Positions 1-10,100 of a stretch of 64,000 nt of DNA are shown here, in pieces. Every line of letters starts with the position of its first letter. Position 1 is the first letter of the stretch. The notes under the pieces were generated by a model. It made no database searches. It saw nothing but the letters and a program-made list of their open reading frames with translations, and was not told the DNA's origin. The stretch is taken from the NCBI GenBank assembly GCA_008828725.1, contig MEHQ01003200.1, forward strand, positions 1 to 64,000, read 5' to 3'. Origin of the DNA: Saccharina japonica. Taxonomy: Eukaryota > Sar > Phaeophyceae > Laminariales > Laminariaceae. The position numbers and the translations under genes were made by a program.

Positions 1-1060
1 GCATGGTTTGTCTGCGATTAAGCACCTTGGTGTTACCTCACTTTCCGTTAGAGGTCAAGCGCTAGAAAGAGAAACAGCTTTATTATATCCCCGAGCCGTT
101 GAAAGCGTAGAAGAGAAGCAGCTTTTTATTATCCCGAGCCAGGATGTTCATCTGGCTCGGGGATTAATATAAGCTGCTATCTTTTACGTGCCTCTGACTT
201 CTACCGGCGAAAAGTGGAGATTTACACCAAGAGATGGTTAATAAGACAAAACCTGCAATGGGGTATCTCTGGTCATGACGTCGCTCACCTCGGGAACGGG
301 AAATCGCGCTCCCAGCGCTATTCCCTCACCCGTGGTCCGAAATTGGCAACGGGGGCCCGCGCTTCAAGCGACGGAACCCCCCCTTCGGGGTAAGGGAGCC
401 TGCGCTTCACGCGCCGCTCCCCCCTGTAACGCGCCAGCAGCACTCAGAATGCTGCTCCTGCGCTCTGTTATACTTCGCGAGAACGCCCGCCTCCCCCTCC
501 ACCTGACCGTATAGTGGCGGTTGGCTTGAGNGNTGTGGGAAGGCGGACGCCAAAACACCGAGACCTTTGGCGAGGCTCGACTCGGTGATCCCTCGCGACA
601 GCAGCGGGCGCTCTACCTTTTTCCCATCAAGGAGGAGGCGACAATATTAGCTACCTCGTCCCCCTTCTCCAAGACGTGGAAACGGAGAGAGCCTACTCGG
701 GTGGGACCTTTGTTGCCGCCCTCCCGAGCCCCGTTCTCGGAGACACCTCAAGGGTCTGAAGACCCTCTCTCGGCTTCGTGCACGTTAACCCACGTGGAGC
801 ATGCACCGTCGGCAACAGTGGAGCCGGAAGCAGATCCGACACTGCCCGACGGGCCAGTGGTGACACCACGGCCTCCAGTCAGATCAACTGGACGCTATAC
901 CCGTATTAATACGGAAGATTCGCGCCTTTCGTCAAGCAGAGGGGGCACAGAGTCCCCTGCCCCTTTGAGGACAATAAGAGCCCCTTCTTGCGAATTTCCG
1001 CCAACGAGCGCGGGTGACGCGAGGCCAGGAACCGTGGGTTCGGACTCGCCTTGAGCACCC
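1..1060. other. Unassigned region, no gene recognised
   Basis: I see no supportable gene here. Near the left edge a short stretch is duplicated: positions about 65-95 and 112-142 both carry a pair of words, cagctttattat-like and cccgagcc. From about 280 to 620 the sequence is GC-rich and dense in short hairpins, and it contains two ambiguous bases at 531 and 533. Open frames on both strands look like low-complexity GC-rich translation, not protein, and no splice-flanked coding block was found. Confidence 0.5.
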
Positions 1061-1330
1061 GAGGCCCGGTGCCCCCTGAGAGGGGCACCGCAGGCCCAAA
1101 CTGCCGAGGCCCGGTGCCCCCTGAGACGGGCACCGCAGGCCCAAACTGCCGCGGCCCGGTGCTCCCGGACAGGGGCACCGCAGGCCCAACCTGCCGGGGA
1201 CCAGCGCCCCCAAACGGGGGCACCACAGGGCCCAACCTTCCGAGGCTCAGTGCCCCCAAACGGGGGCACCGCAGGTTCAAACTTCCGAGACCCAGTGCCC
1301 TCAAACGGGGACACTGCAGGAAGGGGATAC
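1061..1330. repeat. Tandem repeat, about 45 bp x 6, hairpin-bearing
   Basis: About six units of roughly 44-46 bp start near 1061, 1105, 1151, 1197, 1241 and 1287. Each carries a short inverted repeat, GGTGCCCC followed after a few bases by GGGGCACC, then CGCAGGCCCAAACTGCC-like spacer. The leftmost units are most alike and the right ones are diverged. Long open frames across the array exist only because the unit length is near a multiple of three; I do not treat them as genes. Confidence 0.85.
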
Positions 1331-2746
1331 TCTGTGTCTCACCCAGTCTTATCACAGAGGCCCTTTTATTCCCTAGTATTTATATATACACAGTATATAC
1401 ATTTGTATCCTGTGTACTTTTTTGCGTCAGTACTGGCGCTCCTGATTATTTAGTGGATATCTTCGAGGCGGAAGGACCAACGAGGAGTGTAGTAGCAGCC
1501 GTAAACAAGGCTGTTTGTCCTAGATGTATCGGTGTTCAGGGGTTGGGACAGCGGAGGACGGCGTGGTCCCACTATTTATAACGACCTAACAGGGGGGGCT
1601 TCGTACGCTTCCCTTGGGTGTTCTTAGAGTTCTCGAACGATCACGGAGTGGGAATACGCATCTTGTGGAACACCCAGAACAGGCTCTATTATTTTGCTTT
1701 TCTCTCGTCACAGGCGATGCGTTCAATGTACCCAAAGGGTACCTGACCTGTTTTAGGCTTCCAAATGACGAGGTATGGACATAGGTGTACCTGTTTTTGG
1801 GCGCTTTCCTACCTTTCAAGTAAAAAAAATCCCAGAAAAAGCAATGCCTCAACATTAGGGGGCAGTACTGCAACGCATATCGCTGGCGCTGCATATATTA
1901 TTACATCATATTACAAGGAAGGGTGGCTTCGCCGCGGCGGGCTGATGCCCGCCTACGGCTTCACGCAATGGCCGTAACGGCGAAGAGTAGAGGTAGAATA
2001 ATAGGTAAGCTTAGGGCGAACAAAAACGACTGTACTTCTTAGGGGTGTACAGTAGTACAGGACACCTAATGAGTAACACTGAAACCGACCCAGGCTGGGT
2101 TTCTTCTTAATTGTGAGAGGAGAGGGTGCGTTTTACACTATCTTCAATATAACGGCTCCCGAACTTCATATTTCCTTGTAAATGTCAGCCTGTCGTACTG
2201 GTACTGGTACGTACGTACGTGCGTGTATATAAGCAGGAAGTGGTCTGTAAAAATCCGCACGTGTACGTATCAGCGGTAAGTAGTCCGTAATAATCCAGCA
2301 TCGTCAACATGGAACGTGCGTGTAGATCACGGGATTAACTATAAATGCAATACGCGTACGAGTAAACGTATACTGGTAAATAAATAGGAACCACTTTTTC
2401 GATAAAAAAAGCAAGCTCTCGACCATCACCATAAGATTGGTGAAAATTGCAGCGTCCACCGCCCGCATGTTCACACCCCACGAGCGCACGCGAGGCCTGC
2501 CCGGTACAAACCAGGCCGGCGGGCACGTTAACCGATAAATCGCCCCGAAGATGTTCACCGCTTCGCGAGAAAAAGTCTCCCGACACGCTCCTGAGGAGCG
2601 CATGCGGTATATGTTTTGGTGGATCTCGCAAGAGTCCAAAACAGAGGGGGGAACCATCCCGCACGGGACTGTCAGAAAATAACTACGACGTACGTTCGTA
2701 TGGCGAGCCTGTGACAAAGAGGCAAGAAATCCTCAAACCAACGTAC

Positions 2747-2849
2747 CCCCGTGAGCCACGTGTTGGGCACGGCCGAGGCCACCCTTGGCAGAGTAGGCAG
2801 AGCAGGGGTCGGCGAGCACGATGAGGGGGTTGCGGGCCGCCAGGTGGAC
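2747..2849 (-). CDS. Possible single exon, unknown protein
   Basis: On the minus strand a block with an AG acceptor just above 2849 and a GT donor (gtacgt) just below 2747 encodes 34 residues, including NPLIVLADP and AYSAKGGLGRA, which look protein-like and not random. A further open block on the same strand at about 2430-2620, after an AG at about 2611, could be the next exon. I do not recognise the family and found no other exons. It could be a remnant of a gene or mobile element, or chance. It lies on the same strand as the SH2 exons to the right, but no link can be shown. Confidence 0.25.
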
Positions 2850-2859
2850 CTCATCGCGA

Positions 2860-3875
2860 GATATCGCGAAAAAGGCTCAAATTTACGTGTAAGAAAAGCT
2901 GTCGAGCGCTCTCCGAGCAGCAGCTGCAGTTTTGTACCATGTATTTAATATCAATAGCATTGTTAGTGATAGCCCCGCATGCTACGCAAGGCGCGATACA
3001 AACGAGGCTGGCACAACGAATGCTACTTACTACAATTAATGCTATTTTGGTCGTGGACACCTTGTTGCAAGACCGATCGACGCGTCTTTTTTTTAGTAGC
3101 GCGCACGCGCCTTGGCTCGGATTTTCAGGAGGTGTTCTTCCCTTTTTTAGAATGATGAGGAGCGCGAGTTTTTCTTGTTTCTTGCAAAAATATGGACCTA
3201 AGAATATAATCATAGTTGTTCTGGTGGGGTCGGTCCATAACGTAACTGTCAACCGAGGCTAATTACACGACAACACACAACTACAAGGTATCTCTCAAAA
3301 GAGGACGCTCATGTAGCCTGGCGAATGCGGGGAACGTATTTATCGGGTTTTACCGGGAGGACGCCACATTGCACTACTACCTGGTACATAACAAAAAAAA
3401 ATCCTCTTGGTCCCGCGATGATGAGGTGCAGATTCGACGTTTCTACTAACGATACCTCGATGATTGTTTTGCCATTCTATTACCACTGCTGCTGCTGTCT
3501 TCTTTTTGCGACACATCAAGAGCCACAACATATTTTTTGTTTCCATCCCCTTTATGATTAATTATCCTCGCCCTCTCCCGCTCCCTCCCAGTAGTAACTC
3601 AAATCCGGGACATCGATTACCACCACCGTGCCTTCGAACCGACGGCACGAACATTATAAATAAACACGCCTATTTCAACACGCCACGTCGCCTCAACCAG
3701 GTCGCGCCTACATGACAAAACCGTTCCTCAGAGTAACGCACAACAGCCCCGACACTGCTACTACATGCAGTAGTTGACGGTTCACCTGAGAGCCGATCTT
3801 CTCTGGCTGTGAACAAATACTGCGCCGCCTCCACAAATGTGCGACACCTTTTAGCGACACGTGTCTTACGTATTC
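2860..3875. other. Intergenic, no gene seen
   Basis: AT- and GC-mixed sequence without a splice-flanked coding block. Around 3555-3640 there is a pyrimidine-rich stretch with ACTCAAATCCGGG that resembles, in reverse orientation, the 3' part of the tRNA-derived SINE family described elsewhere in this window. The match is short and uncertain. Confidence 0.4.
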
Positions 3876-4022
3876 GCCCGGGATACCGAGGGCTGCTGTG
3901 GGGGGGAGTGGTGGCATGGTCGCGCGCCCACGGCGGTTCGAGTGGCGCTTGGGAGACCCCGTGGTTTCGCGGGGCATCAGACTAAAACCGAACACGTTTT
4001 AAAGATGCAAAAGGATGTCACA
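3876..4022 (+). repeat. Dispersed repeat, copy 1 of a direct pair
   Basis: About 145 bp running from CCGGGATACCGAGG to GGATGTCAC. It matches the segment at 4678-4823 in the same orientation (GGGACGCCGAGGCCTGCTGTG and onward to ACGACGTCAC). Shared landmarks in order are GAGG.CTGCTGTG, GTGGCA, GGTGGCGCT-like, CGAGGGGCAT-like and an A-rich end with AAGATxCAAAA. It is a diverged pair of a short dispersed element; termini and class are unknown. Confidence 0.65.
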
Positions 4023-4117
4023 CTATTAATTTTGATACAATGAATACGTTCAAGTATATTATTATACTTCGTATAACTAGTGGTACGCTGCAGCACCAGC
4101 GGACTAAAAAACGTTGC

Positions 4118-4195
4118 ACACCCACCCACCCACCCACCCACCCACCAAACCACCACACCCACCCTCCAAACCACCACACCCACCCACCCACCCAC
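4118..4195. repeat. (CCCA)n-rich microsatellite tract
   Basis: An almost pure C/A strand made of CCCA units with interruptions by AAACCACCACA, giving strong strand asymmetry over about 80 bp. Several frames are open through it for that reason only. Confidence 0.9.
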
Positions 4196-4677
4196 TCACG
4201 TACCGGTACATACTCAATAAATGTATGTGTTTTAGTGTGCACACAAATCGTATGGGTTTTGATATACAGTAGTTATACCAGGTACTAAAATGCCACACGT
4301 ACAATTAACACGAAAAAAACATGCTCACACCTATACACGTAAAAAGCAGAAAAAAAAAACAAAGACGCTCAAAAGGCGGGGCTCGAACAACTGACCTGGG
4401 CCTACAGAGCTACTGTAGGCGCTGGGATGAAGCTATATCGTGAATATTAGCAGGGGGAAAACAGTAATCCATCCTCGGGGAAAAAAAAGTTCCATACACA
4501 TGGAAACCCAAAAGAGGGGACACGAAAAAAAAAACCGGGAGGGAAACGCCTCAAAAAAAGTTGGACCCCCCCCCCCCTATCCCGGGGATCCCTTTTCATC
4601 CCGGGGATCAAGGAACCCGTCCCCGGGAGGGCGCCTTTCGACGCTCTCGCCGGGTTTGGTCGGCGGCGCCCGTTCTT

Positions 4678-4823
4678 TTGCCGGGGACGCCGAGGCCTGC
4701 TGTGTGGGAGAAGCGTGGCACCGCCGTGCGTCCGCGGGAGGTCCGGTGGCGCTCGGGAGGGCCGGTGTCGCGAGGGGCATAATAAAAACGGAGAGAAATT
4801 TGAAGATCCAAAACGACGTCACT
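4678..4823 (+). repeat. Dispersed repeat, copy 2 of a direct pair
   Basis: Second copy of the element at 3876-4022, same orientation, about 650 bp downstream. It begins within GGGGACGCCGAGG and ends at ACGACGTCAC. The two copies differ by many substitutions and small gaps, so the duplication is not recent. Confidence 0.65.
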
Positions 4824-5009
4824 ACAAGCGAATTAAAGCACAAGGATAAGGACAGACTCACGCATATATATATATATACTGCATGTGTTTTCTGCGGCGA
4901 CAGGCGTCCTGTCGCAGGCCTCCCCTTGGCGGGGGTGGGGAATTTGGCATCGTTCGGTACTATACACGTTTGCAAGGGTGCTTGGCGCTGCTGTGCCGAA
5001 AAATGAACC

Positions 5010-5175
5010 GAAGCCAAACGCTACTACTGCCGTGCTTACGAATGGACGAAGCAAGCAAGCGAGTGTTACTCCGTGCTGACGAGCGAACGAAAGCAAACGC
5101 TACTGCTGCTATGCTCACGAACGGACGAAGCAAACAAGTGTGTTACTCTGTGCTGACGAGCGAACGGAGCAAACG
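5010..5175 (+). repeat. Tandem repeat, about 78 bp x 2
   Basis: Two adjacent units share the order AAACGCTACTxCTGC, GCTxACGAA, GGACGAAGCAA, GTGTTACTC and GTGCTGACGAGCGAACG. The unit contains its own smaller iteration of GAACGGACGAAGCAAAC. It is intergenic and has no protein-like translation. Confidence 0.75.
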
Positions 5176-5860
5176 CTATCTCCGCACGCCGAGAGCCACG
5201 TGCTTGGGAGTGTCCGGAAACAAATACTTCCACTCTGGGATGGTGGAGATCAAGTACTTCAGGCTGCCACCTCGTATTCCCCGCCCGATGTCCATTTCGA
5301 ACTCGCTGTTATCGCTTGAACTCTCGCGCCCCCTTATTAAAATGCTCCCAACCTGCCCAAACATTGATCGGACGAGACAGATTGGTGTTGGATTGCCCCT
5401 GTCGTAATTCAAGAGAGGGTCGGCTCTGTCGGGTTGTCGGTCAGGCCTGTTCTGGGTGTACTCTGGGTGAACTTCAAGTAGCTAACGTCAAGTACTACGC
5501 AAACTTAATGCACTCGCGGCAAGACTCATTCCATCATAAAAACATTTGCTGTTGAACCGGGCGCGCGCGCGCACACAGAAGAGAAAAGCGGGCAGACGGT
5601 GGCATCCCGTCGCAGAAATTGTTGACGATATTTTGAAAGTCTGTCATTCCAGTCGCAGAAAATGACGACGGGATTTCGGAATCCCCGCCATTGGTTCTCG
5701 CGCCAACACTTTCTGCTAGGGACAATAGCGATGGTATCCATGGAGGAAACCATTGTTTAACAACGAACAGAGCATCCAAGAGGCGACACATGGTACTCGG
5801 ACGGCCCCGACAAGCACGCAGTATGCAAGCGCGCGCGCACATGCGTGAGACTAAACTTGC

Positions 5861-7092
5861 CTGCTGGTCCGCCTTGACATACATGACGGCCAATGATCCC
5901 TGTACGCTGCTCAGTCGCAGCAGGAAGGTTCCTGCTGGCTTCCCCTGAAGTAGCGCCTGGCCATCAGCCCTAGTGGTCGTTAGCCTGCACATCACGGGGT
6001 ATTTTTGGAATCCCCAGTACCCGGTACGCTGCGACAAAGCACGCCGCATCCGGCAGCGGTAGGGTGATTGCAGAACGGTACGATATTACCATATTACCAC
6101 CATATCATGCCTGACACAATACGAGTCTGGCAAAACACCCGCATCCCTTCGACATTAGCAGACAGCAGTGAAGTCGAACAAGCAAAGCTGGCATGTATAA
6201 TTCCTGTCGACCGAAATCCGAAATACACCTTTCATTTCCGCGAAAATGAGCTTACTAATATTCCAAGTATAAACGTAGCGGTTTGCCCCCAAAAACGTGC
6301 CTTCAGTTTTTTAAAGGTTGGTATATAGCTATTAATAATACGTACCAGTAGCCCACTAGCGACTTTGGAAATACATATGACACGTATGCACATTTCTTGG
6401 CCTTGCACCCAACACGCATCAGATTAGCAGTGTGTACAAAAGCTGTACATCGTGAGAGCGCAGCCCGAATCAGAGCCATAGCAGAAAACGTCCACACGCT
6501 ACGACTCGTATACATAATGCATGTAACAGTCCGTGGAAATAAATCCTCATCGCGTTGCCGTTTCCGCGGCACGAATGTGTCCTAAAACACCGAAGGAAAT
6601 AACACCACAACTAGCAATGGGGCTAGACTTGCAAGGGATTTCCCACCAATCAGACCAGCCCTTCAAAACACTTCATCCAGAAAACTGCTGCCACACAGAA
6701 GTGCACCGGAAATATCAGCACCCTTTACTATTAATAGTAGAAACTAACAAGACCAAGCGGTCCTTAAATTTACGCCCACAGTAATACGGTCGAAATTGAC
6801 CGGAATTTCTCCACTGCAGGTGAGGTTTCCGGCCACAGGTCCCAGTAAAATAAAGCACTTGACGGAAACTTCACGCGAGAAAATAAATGCCACTGACAAG
6901 ACAAGTGAAAAAAACGACTGGCTTATTCCTGTGCTGCCCCCCTCCTTCGCATCAAAAACGCGCAATACGACTACCGACTACCGGGGTTGGGCTCCACACG
7001 CCCCGCCCTTCGAACGCGAACGAGCGGGGGGCATGCGACCACGGCGGCAAACAGCGTCCCTCAATCAGCGCCCGAACAAGCCACCGGAGTTG

Positions 7093-7168
<76 letters not shown>

Positions 7169-10100
7169 GGTGTTGTTGCCAAAATCGAGTCCGTGGTCAA
7201 AGCACAAGGCTCCAATAACTCTGGGGTGGAATCATCAATACCTCAGGGAAAAAAGGCAACAAAAATAATACACGTGATGACTGAAGCAAGCCGTACGCCT
7301 CAGACAAGAGTAGCAAGCCACCGGCGAGCGTTCTCCGCCATATATACCGCACATACCTTGAGCAATTGAGTCGCCGCCTTGAACCAGGGCCAAAAGCTGC
7401 CCAAGAAGCTCTCCTGGGTCACGATAACGCCAGGGATATTCTCCAGAGGAGGGTGCGGATGCCAGACATCTCTCCTGCATCCGAGAGTCTGGAACTCGTC
7501 GGGCTGGTTGGTACGGTCAATGGGCACACGAAACGGTCAACGGGCAATCTTTCGATGTTTTTGTTTCTTGTTTTTCACAGAGTCGCTGCAAAAATTGCAC
7601 ATGGCTTTCACGCGTGCCAACGGTAGAGGGATAGCGCCTGTGGTTTCGGCAGCTATGTTTGTATGTGTATGTATATACGTCACCCAACAATTAACTTTAG
7701 ATCAATAGTGTAAGCTAAGCCAGGCACAGAACCCCCAAACGGGCTATAGGCAGTTATTTAACCAAACTTGTACCGTAAAATACGCACTGGATTCAACGAT
7801 ATTGAGCATGATAGGTCTTCATTTGAGGAGCCTATTAATAGTCAGCAAGAAACGTTTGGGCTCACAAGTGTAACCCCTAATTGCAATACGATACCTACCG
7901 TACCAGCACACCTTCATACGTTGAGCATTACCGTCGCCACACCTGGGCACGGAATCTAAAAATCTAAAATCGTGTGGGCCGTAACAGCTGGCAGAAGCTA
8001 TCACAGGGCCGGGGGCGCAGGGCACACAGCACAGACTTTAGCCCCGCACAGACTTCAGCCATGAAAACTTCCATCGCCGACCGGTCGTCCTTGCACCAAC
8101 AGCTACCGGCGTGGAACACAAGCACGTACGATCTATTATATGTACAAAAAAACTACCAAGATGTAGAAGCAGAGAGAACTGAATGAAGCGTTTCGCGCTT
8201 CCAAGTGAAAAATCACCCGAGATTTTATCGACCTGTTCTCGGAACCTGTGGTCTAGGGGTTCCACACCGTATATCATCCCCAGTAGGAGGATCGGGGCGG
8301 ATCGACTTATTCGTGTGCCGCATGCCACGGCCGTGCAGTTGAAATTGACACACGGCACAGATGTGGAAATGTGGTGAGCTTAACCTGTACTGGTGCTATT
8401 TTTTGCTTACTCATCCGCCGGAGGAGGATAATAACACAAAACAAAAAGCCCTGCAACACGAATTCGAGATGAGCATCCTACACCGCCGCGTAGATACCTT
8501 GTGTCCACAATGAACCGATCCTATTTAGCGTTTGCGCATGTTTTTTTTTTTCTCCTTTTATTTGCATCATCACTGTTACCTACCGACTCAACTCGTGCAT
8601 AGGAGGTTATATATACGAAGTATACCCTCAGCGACCTTCTGGACAAGCCGTCTGCGGTACAGGAGCCGTCTCGTCTCACCCACTGGTACAATGCGTGCCT
8701 TGCAATTTTGTTGAGCATAGGGGCCATTCAGCAGACCCGTGCTATGATAAGAGGTACTGTACCTTTTATTGGCGAAAACATTTCTGGCTGACGGGGAATA
8801 GGGCATGCCTTATCGGTCATGTGTTCCACTACAATAGTGTAAGATAGTATAGCTGTTGCTAGGAACTCGCGCAGCAGGATATTAACAACTGTCGTCAACT
8901 TGTGTGCATTGGTGGGAAAAAAGAAACGGAAAAAAACATGCTGTCTCGCTGGCAGCGTTCACAGCTACGCGATGAAGAGCAATACACAGGAGCATAAGCA
9001 GATAAAATTCAAATTTCCTGTGCTTTATCAATACTGACGTCAACTTGTGTGCATTGGTGGGACTAAAGAACAGCAAAAGCATGCTGTCTCGCTGGCAGCG
9101 TTTACAGCTGCGCGATGAAAAACAATACCAGGTACTCAGGAGCATAAGCAGTTGACAGTCAATATTCCTGTGTGCTATCAATACACCAGGTGTATGTAGG
9201 TCGCATAATGGTACGTCGACTATAGAAATAAAAAACTGATCACGCCAACAAATTGGTCGAGTAGAGAGACAGGTGGGATTAGGACGGGTGAACACAATAG
9301 TCCCGGGCTCGAGACCGTGTACGGCTCCTAACTTTTTTTTTGTTAGATGGAAATGTATTGGTACGTCGACTATAGAAATAAAACTGTTCACTAACAAGTT
9401 GGTCGAGTAGAGAGACAGGCGGGATCAAGACGTGTGAACACCAGAGTCCCGGGTTTGAGACCATGTACGGTTCCTATTTTTTTGTTTTGTTAGATGACAA
9501 CGTATTGGTACGTCGACTATAAAAAAAAATGATCACTCTTAACAAGTTGGTCGAGTAGAGAGACAGGTGGGACTACGCCTCGTGACCACCAGAGTCCCGG
9601 GTTCGAGACCATGTACGCTCCTATTTTTTTTTGTTAGATGACAACGTATTGGTACGTCGACTAAAGAAATAAAAAACTGATCACTCTAACAAGTTGGTCG
9701 AGTAGAAAGACAGGTGGGGTTACGCTTCGTGAACACCAGAGTCCCGGGTTCGAGACCGTGTACGGTGAACACCAGGGTCCCGGGTTCGAGACTGTGAACG
9801 ATTCCTGTATCATCTTTTTATGATAAGAGTACAACGTAGTAGACAGATAAAATTCTGAGAATTTGATGAAAAGTACAGACAGACAGACAACTGTTTAATC
9901 AAGTAAAAAAATAGTCGAGGCAATCTCGCGAGGGGCCCCTATCACGAGAGACTTGGTCAACATTAGAAACTCGCAATAATTCGATTATTAATTGTATACC
10001 TATGATACTCGTACAGTAGGCCGCGGGGTTGTTGATCTTTATTTAGTGATTTACTACGAAGAAGCAAATGAACGACAGCCGTCGACGTAAAACTCAACGT

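Noticed and set aside
4370-4440. tRNA gene on the minus strand
   Set aside because: TTGTTCGAGCCCCGCC resembles a T loop, but the T stem and acceptor stem do not pair and no A box lies at the right distance.
6796-7369. Poly-Cys, poly-Val and poly-Leu proteins
   Set aside because: They are translations of the (TTG)n microsatellite.
9209-9803. Functional tRNA genes in the array
   Set aside because: B boxes are perfect, but acceptor and anticodon stems cannot be folded; they read as tRNA-derived repeats.
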